This document shows, one piece after another, positions 1 through 5,873 of a stretch of DNA of 10,447 nt. The notes below the pieces were generated by a model. The model had not been told where the DNA came from. It saw only the letters and a list, made by a program, of their open reading frames with translations, and ran no database searches. The stretch comes from QQUD01 sp039029915 (GTDB lineage: Bacteria; Chloroflexota; Anaerolineae; Promineifilales; Promineifilaceae). The position numbers and the translations under genes were made by a program. How positions within the stretch are numbered: the first letter of the stretch is position 1; each line of letters opens with the position of its first letter. Location of the stretch: positions 1 to 10,447 of the forward strand of contig JBCCFD010000273.1 in NCBI GenBank assembly GCA_039029915.1. The letters are read 5' to 3'.

Positions 1-191
1 CCATTATTGCTTTCAAACATGGCTTCCACCCAAACCGCATTATTGATTTTCTTGAAAGCCAAAATATCTATGTTAACTTCCGCGAAAATGACTCCCAAAT
101 TCGGATTGGGGTTGCGTTGTTTAATCACCAAGATGATATTAATCACTTTTTGGAGACGCTAACCCACTATCAGAAAAAAGGTCTAGCCTGA
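1..191 (+). CDS. Class V aminotransferase, C-terminal fragment (cut by window edge)
   Basis: The frame beginning at base 3 is open from the window edge to a TGA at 189-191 and gives about 62 residues. The residues fit the small C-terminal domain of PLP-dependent class V aminotransferases (cysteine desulfurase/SufS-like fold). There is a stretch like 'I.V.FRENDSQIRIGVALFN', which matches the usual 'gI.v..R....lRis...yN' strand-turn pattern, followed by 'QDDINHFLETL', the usual 'eeDid.ll..L' final helix. The catalytic lysine and PLP pocket lie outside the window, so the substrate (cysteine, isopenicillin N, kynurenine or other) cannot be told. The regulator gene that follows starts 94 bases later behind its own promoter. 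Family assignment is moderately secure; specific function is unknown. Confidence 0.65.
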   Translation, partial: IIAFKHGFHPNRIIDFLESQNIYVNFRENDSQIRIGVALFNHQDDINHFLETLTHYQKKGLA

Positions 192-220
192 CATAGCAAA
201 ATCAAATTTGCAACTTCCCC

Positions 221-251
221 TTGACCAGAACGTTACGTGCCAGTTTATACT
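221..251 (+). promoter_or_regulatory. Candidate MerR-type promoter of the first regulator (19-bp spacer)
   Basis: A -35-like TTGACC (221-226) and a -10-like TATACT (246-251) are separated by 19 bp instead of the usual 17. Overlong spacers are the hallmark of promoters activated by MerR proteins, which bind and underwind the spacer. Near the spacer centre is the short symmetric ACGTTACGT (230-238), but a longer operator dyad is not evident. The -10 ends 34 bases before the ATG of the MerR gene at 286, so autoregulation is the simple reading. Confidence 0.5.
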
Positions 252-285
252 CTGAAAAATTGACATGAAGTGGAATTAAAAACCT

Positions 286-1128
286 ATGTTCACAATTGGT
301 GAGTTTGCCAAAATTGCCCTCGTTTCCAAACGACTTCTAGATCATTATGATGAGATCGGCTTGTTGCCACCAATAAAAATTGAGCCATCGACTGGCTATC
401 GTTTTTATAGCGCAAAACAGCTTCCCCAATTGAATCGCATTTTAGCCCTTAAGGATTTAGGACTTAGTTTGCATCAAATTCAGAAAATGAAGGCTGACAA
501 TGTTTCTGACGAGGAAATCAAGGGGATGCTCATGTTAAAAAAGGCAGAGGTAGAAAAAACGATTGTCGATGAAATGGCGCGACTACGGCGGGTAGAGGCA
601 CGACTTCGTCATAATCGAGACACGGAAGAGCCATTTGATGTTGTAATTAAATCAACCCCCAAATTGCATTATTTAGCAGCTTGCATCCCATACACGGCCG
701 ATCAAAAGACCTACACTAAAATTGACCAGATCATTTGCCAAGTGCCCGCTTACGTCAAAAAAGCGGATTTAGGCCAGTTCTTATCTCTGTTTAAAATTCA
801 CGAGCCGCTGGTGCAAGAAGGGTTTCCATACTTTGGTTATTTACTAAAAAGGCCACTTCAATCATCTATTCGAATAGAGTCGGGAATTGAGCTCCGTACC
901 CAGCCGTTACCGCCTGTCGGTAAAATGGCAACATGCGTTCAAGCTATTGGTGAAGATCGTTCTTTCATTGTGTTAGGAAAAATTATCAAGTGGATCGAAG
1001 CGAATGGGTATCGGGTCAACGGACCATGTCGTGAAATCAGTTATGATCTAACAAGTTTTGAAGATTGCTTCTCAGCCACCGTCGAACTTCAGGTTCCAGT
1101 TGAGTCAATACGCCCTTCGCCAACTTAG
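286..1128 (+). CDS. MerR-family transcriptional regulator with GyrI-like effector-binding domain
   Basis: This 280-residue protein has the architecture of BmrR/BltR-type sensors. Residues 1-70 are a MerR winged helix-turn-helix ('FTIGEFAKIALVS', 'YDEIGLLPP', 'TGYRFYS', 'LKDLGLSLHQIQ'). About 75-112 is a charged coiled-coil dimerisation helix. About 117-272 is a GyrI-like ligand-binding domain with a recognisable 'GPCREISYDL' segment near 247. Such proteins bind cytoplasmic small molecules and activate a promoter with an overlong spacer, usually their own plus a neighbouring transporter or resistance gene. One oddity is Asp19 where most family members have Arg ('VSxRTLRxYD' becomes 'VSKRLLDHYD'). 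The ATG at 286 starts the canonical N-terminus; its ribosome site is weak (GGAA at 272-275). The membrane-protein gene 130 bases downstream is the obvious candidate target. Confidence 0.87.
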   Translation: MFTIGEFAKIALVSKRLLDHYDEIGLLPPIKIEPSTGYRFYSAKQLPQLNRILALKDLGLSLHQIQKMKADNVSDEEIKGMLMLKKAEVEKTIVDEMARLRRVEARLRHNRDTEEPFDVVIKSTPKLHYLAACIPYTADQKTYTKIDQIICQVPAYVKKADLGQFLSLFKIHEPLVQEGFPYFGYLLKRPLQSSIRIESGIELRTQPLPPVGKMATCVQAIGEDRSFIVLGKIIKWIEANGYRVNGPCREISYDLTSFEDCFSATVELQVPVESIRPSPT

Positions 1129-1248
1129 CCAGTAGGCATTTATTTGAGAACGGATGATTTTCAGATCTTCTATCCTGAGTTTGCCTAATCAGCATAGCAA
1201 TTCTTTTTCAAAGATGTTCTGCAAAACAATTAAATAACTCACTTAGAG

Positions 1249-1254
1249 TGGAGG
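1249..1254 (+). promoter_or_regulatory. Strong ribosome binding site of the small membrane protein
   Basis: TGGAGG is followed by four A residues and then the ATG at 1259. This is much stronger than the site of the regulator gene before it and fixes the start. Confidence 0.75.
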
Positions 1255-1258
1255 AAAA

Positions 1259-1690
1259 ATGAATATTTTAAAATTAACCCTATCAATTTTATTTGGGCTA
1301 TCTAGCATTGCCTTTTACCTGTTCTTCATCGTGCAGCTTGCAGCGATTATTACAGGTGCAAAGGCATTGACGCCTTTAATAAATGGGATGCCCCAAGAAT
1401 TAATTGACTACACCATCTTGGCTCCAGTGTGGTTTAAAGCAATCATTCCAATTGCAGGCGGGGCAGGCATCATGGGTGGGGCACTGTTATTAATGCGTTA
1501 CCCAATGAGCCTCCCCCTCCTTATTTTTGGGGCGGCCGCTATCATTTTATATGTTTTGATTGCGCTGCTTATCTTTAACGAAGCCACACTTTTCGGACGG
1601 CTAGTAACTGTAGGCTATACTCAAGTTATTGTCCTAAGTGTGCTATTCAGTATGATAGCTTGGTTTGTTATTCCCACGCAGCCAGCTTGA
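1259..1690 (+). CDS. Small four-helix integral membrane protein of unknown function
   Basis: This 143-residue, very hydrophobic protein has four predicted membrane segments at roughly 5-33, 57-79, 84-107 and 117-138. A short loop (34-56, containing 'LTPLINGMPQELIDY') lies between the first two. There is no signal-peptide cleavage site, catalytic motif or recognised family signature. The strong Shine-Dalgarno sequence supports a real, well-translated gene. It follows the MerR regulator on the same strand with a 130-base gap and no clear terminator, so it may be the regulated partner of that sensor, as small membrane or efflux proteins often are; this is inference from context only. Its stop lies 7 bases from the end of the convergent acyl-CoA ligase gene. 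A NotI-type octamer GCGGCCGC sits at 1532-1539. Confidence 0.8.
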   Translation: MNILKLTLSILFGLSSIAFYLFFIVQLAAIITGAKALTPLINGMPQELIDYTILAPVWFKAIIPIAGGAGIMGGALLLMRYPMSLPLLIFGAAAIILYVLIALLIFNEATLFGRLVTVGYTQVIVLSVLFSMIAWFVIPTQPA

Positions 1691-1697
1691 CCGTAAG

Positions 1698-3494
1698 TTA
1701 ACCGGCATACATTTTGTCGATCGTGGCAGCATACCCATTTTCAATTGCTTTACGCTTGAGCTTCATAGACGGCGTCATATATCCATTTTCTATACTGAAC
1801 TCTTCTGGCAGAATCACAAACTTTTTGATTGTCTCATATCGCGCTACCTGACTGTTTACGCTTTCTACAAACTCATTCACAGATACTTGAATATCTGGAT
1901 CAGCTGCCAGTTCAGCGGGACTTTTACCTGATTTGCCATTTTGTTCGGCCCAAACGGTTAGTGCTTCAGGATCAAGGGTGAGTAATGCCGATAGGAATTT
2001 ACGCTTATCCCCGTGCACCACGACCTGCCCAATCAGGGGGTGTTGGAGCAGTTTTTGTTCAATTGGGGCTGGGGCAATATTTTTACCGGCGGCAGTAATG
2101 ATCAGGAATTTCTTGCGATCGGTTATTTTCAAGAAGCCATCTGAATCCAGTTCCCCAATATCACCCGTCATGAACCAGCCATCTTCATTAAAAGAATCGG
2201 AGGTTGCTTCTGGATTGTTATAATAGGTTTCAAACACGCTGGGGCCCTTAAGTAAAACCTCACCATCTTCTGCAATCTTCACTTCAGAACCGGCCAATGC
2301 CTTACCGACAGTGCCGATTTTATGCGCTTCGGGCACGTTAAGCGTAATGGGTGAACAGGTTTCTGTAAGACCATATCCTTCATAAAGCGGCAAACCGATG
2401 GCAAAATAGAATTCAAGCAGTTCTGTGCTGATAGGTGCCGCACCTGTGGTTAAAAATTCAATGTTTTCTCCAAAGATGCCCGCACGTAGCTTGCTATAAA
2501 CCAATCGTTCAAAGAGCCGGGATTGCAATTTAATTCCAAACGGTACAGATTGGTTGGCCTGTTCTAGACGAACACGTTTGCGACCCACATCAAGCGCTCG
2601 ATTGAATATTTTTTGACGCGTTGGGGGTGCTTGTTCAACGCCAGCCATAACACGAGCATGGATCTTTTCAAAGACACGCGGCACACCGGATAGGGTCATT
2701 GGATTAGCGGCTTGGCATGTTTCAACAAAGTCCAAGATGGAGGGGGCAAAGTAACCAACAAGACCGGAAAATCGACCCAGGTAAACATTGACCCGCTGGA
2801 GAATATGGGACATGGGCAGGTAGATAACGGCCGTATCTCCTTCATTCAATTCCACCATGCTATCAAGCGTTTCCACTACATTGAACAACATTTCATGGGT
2901 CAACGCGACCCCTTTTGGGTTGCCTGTAGTGCCGCTCGTGTACATTAAAGATGCCAAATCACCTGGCTGGACTTGGTCGCGCGCTTCATCTGGTGTGCTG
3001 GGATTCTCTTGCAAATAATCGCGCCCTAATTCACGCAGCTTATTGAGATCAATCCAATCTCCAGAAGGCATGCCTGCGGCGTCAATCATGACGATGTGTT
3101 CTAAATTGGGAAGTTCACTAAGCCGAGCAGAAATCAGGTTCCAATGTTCAACGCTCTCTAAAACGGCCGTTTTTGCACCGCTATGCTCCAAAATATACAT
3201 CGTGGCATCTTGCGTACTCGTCGGATAAATCGAAACAACTGTCGCCCCAATGTTTAACGACCCATTGTCCATCAGGTCCCATTCTGCCCGTGAGTTTGAC
3301 ATCACCGCAATACGATCCTTGTGTCGAACTCCAAGTGACCACAGCCCCATCCCCATTTCCGTCGAGGCCTTCAAGGCCTCCCCATTTGTGATGGGAATCC
3401 ATGCATCATCTTTTTTGGCATAGTAACTATTAGTACTTTGTTTACTCGACATGCGATCCGTTTGCATGTGAGCAATTGTGCGCCTTTTTTCCAT
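1698..3494 (-). CDS. Long-chain fatty-acid-CoA ligase (AMP-forming acyl-CoA synthetase)
   Basis: The enzyme activates a fatty acid with ATP to an acyl-adenylate and transfers it to CoA, feeding beta-oxidation or lipid synthesis. With the start chosen here it has 598 residues, normal for FadD15-like bacterial long-chain ligases. ANL-superfamily motifs are in order: the phosphate-binding loop 'YTSGTTGNPKG' (185-195), 'YEGYGLTET' (371-379), 'MTGDIGELD' (442-450) with the ribose-binding Asp, the hinge 'DRKK' (459-462), and the C-terminal 'AAGKNIAPAPIE' (468-479). The reading frame stays open 30 codons further upstream, but the ATG at 3494 has a GGAGG eight bases ahead while the far one (3584) has none and crosses a dyad. 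The gene diverges from the second MerR regulator and converges on the small membrane protein. Chain-length preference cannot be read from sequence alone. Confidence 0.92.
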   Translation of the reverse strand: MEKRRTIAHMQTDRMSSKQSTNSYYAKKDDAWIPITNGEALKASTEMGMGLWSLGVRHKDRIAVMSNSRAEWDLMDNGSLNIGATVVSIYPTSTQDATMYILEHSGAKTAVLESVEHWNLISARLSELPNLEHIVMIDAAGMPSGDWIDLNKLRELGRDYLQENPSTPDEARDQVQPGDLASLMYTSGTTGNPKGVALTHEMLFNVVETLDSMVELNEGDTAVIYLPMSHILQRVNVYLGRFSGLVGYFAPSILDFVETCQAANPMTLSGVPRVFEKIHARVMAGVEQAPPTRQKIFNRALDVGRKRVRLEQANQSVPFGIKLQSRLFERLVYSKLRAGIFGENIEFLTTGAAPISTELLEFYFAIGLPLYEGYGLTETCSPITLNVPEAHKIGTVGKALAGSEVKIAEDGEVLLKGPSVFETYYNNPEATSDSFNEDGWFMTGDIGELDSDGFLKITDRKKFLIITAAGKNIAPAPIEQKLLQHPLIGQVVVHGDKRKFLSALLTLDPEALTVWAEQNGKSGKSPAELAADPDIQVSVNEFVESVNSQVARYETIKKFVILPEEFSIENGYMTPSMKLKRKAIENGYAATIDKMYAG

Positions 3495-3502
3495 CTTTAT
3501 TT

Positions 3503-3507
3503 CCTCC
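3503..3507 (-). promoter_or_regulatory. Ribosome binding site deciding the acyl-CoA ligase start
   Basis: On the minus strand GGAGG precedes the ATG at 3494 with an 8-base spacer. No such signal precedes the in-frame ATG at 3584, which is why the shorter protein is preferred. The in-frame ATG at 3509 overlaps this site and is unlikely to be used. Confidence 0.75.
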
Positions 3508-3574
3508 ATTCCTGATAATCGGTTATTCGATTTTACATCAAATAGATCATTGCCCCACAATTTTTGAAAAGGAT

Positions 3575-3590
3575 TGATGATCATTCATCA
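3575..3590. promoter_or_regulatory. Perfect 6-bp-arm dyad upstream of the acyl-CoA ligase
   Basis: The arms TGATGA and TCATCA are perfect complements around a 4-base centre. The dyad lies 81-96 bases upstream of the ligase ATG and just to the left of the MerR operator. The position suits an operator controlling the ligase gene. The size and symmetry suit a dimeric repressor, but no particular regulator is identified. Confidence 0.3.
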
Positions 3591-3596
3591 TATAGC

Positions 3597-3627
3597 TTGA
3601 CTTTGCCCTTGGGACAAAGTGTAAGAT
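3597..3627 (+). promoter_or_regulatory. MerR-type operator/promoter with 19-bp spacer and long dyad
   Basis: TTGACT (-35, 3597-3602) and TAAGAT (-10, 3622-3627) are separated by exactly 19 bp. A 21-base dyad (3600-3620) with arms ACTTTG and CAAAGT, plus inner CC/GG pairs, spans the spacer; only one arm-internal pair and the near-centre pair fail. Overlong spacer plus a centred dyad is the known layout of MerR-family activator sites. It points right, toward the MerR gene at 3797, so that protein is the likely binder. It is also 103 bases from the divergent acyl-CoA ligase start and could affect both genes. Confidence 0.72.
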
Positions 3628-3662
3628 TTGATTACTTCTAGCTAGAGGTGGCACTTATCCAT

Positions 3663-3743
3663 AGGACTTACGCAAATAGCGGTCACGGAGCCTGTCGAAG
3701 TGACTTTCTTAACCCTTCGTCAGGCTCAGGGTGCGTAACTCCT
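3663..3743. mobile_element. MITE-like element with nested inverted repeats
   Basis: This 81-bp stretch is bounded by 12-bp terminal inverted repeats, AGGACTTACGCA at 3663-3674 and TGCGTAACTCCT at 3732-3743, which match at 11 of 12 positions. Inside lies a second inverted pair, GAGCCTGTCGAAG (3688-3700) and CTTCGTCAGGCTC (3715-3727), matching at 12 of 13. It has no coding capacity. The nested-hairpin layout is that of a non-autonomous MITE or REP-like element. The termini resemble ends I associate from memory with IS/MITE families in cyanobacteria and related metagenomic bacteria; I could not check this. No clear target-site duplication is seen. It lies in the untranslated leader between the MerR operator and the regulator it should drive. 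Confidence 0.6.
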
Positions 3744-3796
3744 GATCTATAAAACTGGGCTATTAAATGACTTGATGGCCCATACTTAGGACTCTC

Positions 3797-4624
3797 ATGC
3801 TTAAAATTGGGGATTTTGCAAAGCTTGCCCAGGTTTCAACAAAAACCGTACGGCACTACGATAAAAAAGGGCTACTCAAACCCGCCTTGATCGATCGGTT
3901 TACAGGGTATCGGTACTACACAGGCGAACAGATTTCTCGACTGAATCAGATATTGGCGCTAAAGGAGTTTGGTTTTACTTTAGATCAAATTCAAACGCTT
4001 TTATCTAAACCGCTGCCTCTTGATGAGCTTCACGGTATGTTTCGCTTGAAGATGGCGGAACTTGAGAAGCATGTTGAAGAAGAGCAGGCTCGTTTAGCCC
4101 GCATTGCGGACCATTTAAAGCAAATTGAACAAGGAAACGATCTCTTTTTAAGCATGATTAGCCACCAAAAGGAAACGATTGAAATGACACCAGATATTGT
4201 AACAAAACCAGCATTTGCCGTGATTGGCATGCGTTATTTTGGCGACAACAAGGACGGCGGAATTCCAAAACTATGGGGCACCTTCTTACCTCGCTCAAAT
4301 GAAATTCAAGACAAAGCCGCTTTGGCATACGGGGTGTGTGGTGAAATGGACGAAAACGGCCGTTTTCATTACTTAGCAGGATACGAAACAACAAGCACAG
4401 AAGTGCCTGAAGGTATGGATCGGTGGGAATTAACGGAGCAAACCTATGCTATCTTCCCCTGCACGATAGACAACATCGGGGAGACCTATTCTTATATCTT
4501 TGAAAAATGGCTTCCTCAATCAGATTACAAACTCGCCAAAGTGCCCGATTTTGAATATTATCCCGAGAATTTTGACCCGCAGCACAATAAAGGGATGGCA
4601 ATTTATATGCCAGTGCTTCAATAA
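3797..4624 (+). CDS. MerR-family transcriptional regulator with Cass2/GyrI-type effector domain
   Basis: This 275-residue sensor-activator has three parts. Residues 1-70 form a canonical MerR DNA-binding domain ('LKIGDFAKLAQVS', 'TVRHYDKKGLLKP', 'TGYRYYT', 'LKEFGFTLDQIQ'), retaining the Arg19 that the first regulator lacks. About 77-112 is a coiled coil. Residues 130-274 form an effector-binding domain of the 'integron-associated effector binding' (Cass2/GyrI-like) type, with 'PKLWGTF', 'YGVC', 'LAGYE', 'YAIFPC', 'YIFEKWLPQSDY' and 'DFEYY' in the expected order. AGGA at 3788-3791, five bases before the ATG, serves as ribosome site. The 21-base dyad with a 19-bp spacer at 3597-3627 is its likely own operator, now 170 bases away because an 81-bp repeat element lies in the leader. 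Likely ligands are cationic or hydrophobic small molecules; none can be named. Confidence 0.9.
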   Translation: MLKIGDFAKLAQVSTKTVRHYDKKGLLKPALIDRFTGYRYYTGEQISRLNQILALKEFGFTLDQIQTLLSKPLPLDELHGMFRLKMAELEKHVEEEQARLARIADHLKQIEQGNDLFLSMISHQKETIEMTPDIVTKPAFAVIGMRYFGDNKDGGIPKLWGTFLPRSNEIQDKAALAYGVCGEMDENGRFHYLAGYETTSTEVPEGMDRWELTEQTYAIFPCTIDNIGETYSYIFEKWLPQSDYKLAKVPDFEYYPENFDPQHNKGMAIYMPVLQ

Positions 4625-4686
4625 ATCGAAAAGGCTTTCGAAGGTGACACTGTTTTAACTCATTTGAGCAATATCTAGCGCTTTTC

Positions 4687-4722
4687 GTAATTTGGGCGGC
4701 GATTGATCACCGTCCAAATTAC
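4687..4722. terminator. Long hairpin between convergent genes (possible bidirectional terminator)
   Basis: A 13-bp stem (4687-4699 with 4710-4722, one G-T pair) encloses a 10-base loop that can close further. It lies 3 bases past the stop of the dipeptidase gene and 62 bases past the stop of the MerR gene. The position fits transcript ending for both strands, but there is no T-run on either side, so a classic Rho-independent terminator is not shown. It may instead stabilise 3' ends. Confidence 0.45.
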
Positions 4723-4725
4723 AGC

Positions 4726-5751
4726 TTATTGGTAAAATTCAGGCTTCCAAGTGGCTTCAAAAACGCGCAGCAAGTTACCACCGAGCAGCTTTTTAACATC
4801 CTCATCCGAATATCCTCGCGCCACCATTTTAGAGACTAAATAAGGATAATCTTCAAGGCCATTGAAATCAGAAGGTTGCCGATTATTGTTGTCAGGCGGC
4901 TGGGCCAGTCGATCAAACTCATCGGTAACTGAGCCGTATGGCAAGGCGTCGGGGTCGGGGTCATGTTTGGGGTATGCACCTGTGGTGCCCATTGAATCTG
5001 TCGAAATACCGGCATGATCAACGCCTACTAGCTCAATCACATATTCTAAACAGCGGAAATAATCATCAAGCGTGGGCATGCATGGGCTACCGTCCCAAAT
5101 CAACGGCGCCCACGTTGTCACACAAACAACACCGCCGCTATCAGCAACGGCTTTGATTTGGTCATCGGAAATATTGCGAGGATTATCTACCACGCTTTTG
5201 GGATTCGAGTGAGAGGCGATGAATGGTTTGGTTGCTGTGGCGGCCGCTTCCATAAATGAGCGTTCACCTACGTGGGTTAGGTCAAGAGTGATGCCGACAG
5301 TCTCCATCTCGCGAATCAGAACACGGCCGTATCGGGTCAAACCGCCATCAACCTGCTCCAAACAGCCCGTCCCAGCCAGATTTTGCTCGTTATACGTTAA
5401 CTGCATCACCCGCAGACCCAGCTGCTTCCACAGCAGGAGATTTTTGGGGTTATGCCCCACGATGAGGGAATCCTGCGCCAGTAAAATATGGGCCATCTTC
5501 CCTTGTGCTTTTGCATCCCGTATCGCTTGAGGCGTATCAGCTAAACAAAAAGCAGGCTCTTGAGCAATGATGTCGAGAAAGTCACGAACGCGCGGCAAAG
5601 CGGTTGTTAAATCATCCCCGGGCATTGGAATCGTTAAGCCAGCGGCCGTTAATCCAGAAACGGCCGTTCGCTCGGTATGCTTAATCAGAAATTGAACGCA
5701 GGGATCGATGATGATAGCTTCGCTGTGTACCTTTTTAGCTTGGTCAGACAT
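4726..5751 (-). CDS. Peptidase M19 family protein (renal/membrane dipeptidase-like) with degenerate metal site
   Basis: This 341-residue TIM-barrel amidohydrolase-type protein matches the bacterial membrane-dipeptidase family along its length. It shows 'LGLRVMQLTYNEQNLAGTGC' (111-130), 'GITLDLTH' (153-160), 'IASHSN' (178-183), 'NPRNISD' (190-196) and 'HAGISTD' (246-252). Family members cleave dipeptides, including Cys-Gly from glutathione products, using two zinc ions. Here the two C-terminal His ligands (H160, H181), the Arg192-Asn193 segment and Asp252 remain. The usual N-terminal HxD is 'IIIDPCVQ', and the usual bridging Glu of 'EG' is replaced near Gln93/Asp94. Catalysis may therefore be mononuclear or altered. 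There is no signal peptide, so it is predicted cytoplasmic. AAGGAGG lies 6 bases before the ATG. It sits downstream of a C-S lyase on the same strand, 122 bases apart, with a weak terminator between. Confidence 0.83.
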   Translation of the reverse strand: MSDQAKKVHSEAIIIDPCVQFLIKHTERTAVSGLTAAGLTIPMPGDDLTTALPRVRDFLDIIAQEPAFCLADTPQAIRDAKAQGKMAHILLAQDSLIVGHNPKNLLLWKQLGLRVMQLTYNEQNLAGTGCLEQVDGGLTRYGRVLIREMETVGITLDLTHVGERSFMEAAATATKPFIASHSNPKSVVDNPRNISDDQIKAVADSGGVVCVTTWAPLIWDGSPCMPTLDDYFRCLEYVIELVGVDHAGISTDSMGTTGAYPKHDPDPDALPYGSVTDEFDRLAQPPDNNNRQPSDFNGLEDYPYLVSKMVARGYSDEDVKKLLGGNLLRVFEATWKPEFYQ

Positions 5752-5756
5752 TCCGG

Positions 5757-5763
5757 CCTCCTT
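5757..5763 (-). promoter_or_regulatory. Near-consensus ribosome binding site of the M19 gene
   Basis: AAGGAGG on the minus strand with a 5-6 base spacer to the ATG at 5751. It is the best Shine-Dalgarno in the window and fixes the start. Confidence 0.8.
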
Positions 5764-5852
5764 CAGAGCTAATCAAATGTTCTACGTACAGGGTCATTGG
5801 CTAATACTTCGTTACATAAGAAATTTTAAATTTTTCTAGAGAAGAAGTATTT

Positions 5853-5872
5853 AAAAACTTTGGTAACAAAGT
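5853..5872 (-). terminator. Weak Rho-independent terminator after the C-S lyase gene
   Basis: On the minus strand the stem ACTTTG / CAAAGT closes a 4-base loop (TTAC) and runs straight into a stretch of five T residues. It begins one base after the lyase stop codon. The stem is only 6 bp and A/T-rich, so termination is probably partial and read-through into the M19 gene is possible. Confidence 0.5.
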
Positions 5873-5873
5873 A

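Noticed and set aside
266..280. Four-codon leader-like frame (Met-Lys-Trp-Asn) before the first MerR gene
   Set aside because: Too short to separate from chance, with no ribosome site or attenuator hairpin around it.
1698..1931. Plus-strand open frame overlapping the end of the acyl-CoA ligase
   Set aside because: It is antisense to a gene with clear motifs, and has no ribosome site or recognisable content.
3495..3584. N-terminal extension of the acyl-CoA ligase by 30 residues
   Set aside because: The far ATG has no ribosome site and overlaps the dyad at 3575-3590; the ATG at 3494 has a well-placed GGAGG and gives the normal family length.
3748..3766. TATAAA/TATTAA as a local promoter for the second MerR gene
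   Set aside because: No -35 sequence is found at a suitable distance; the position would fall in the MITE-like element.
4626..4641. Small hairpin TCGAAA-aggc-TTTCGA after the second MerR stop as terminator
   Set aside because: The 6-bp stem lacks a following T-run; the larger hairpin at 4687-4722 is a better candidate for transcript ending.
1532..5247. GCGGCCGC at 1532 and 5240 as members of the iterated octamer
   Set aside because: They share the CGGCCG core but differ at both outer bases, so they were counted only as variants.
5857..5872. ACTTTG/CAAAGT dyad as a second copy of the MerR operator
   Set aside because: The half-sites are the same as at 3600-3620, but the spacing is 4 instead of 9 bases, there is no promoter around it, and a T-run follows on the minus strand, so a terminator explains it better.
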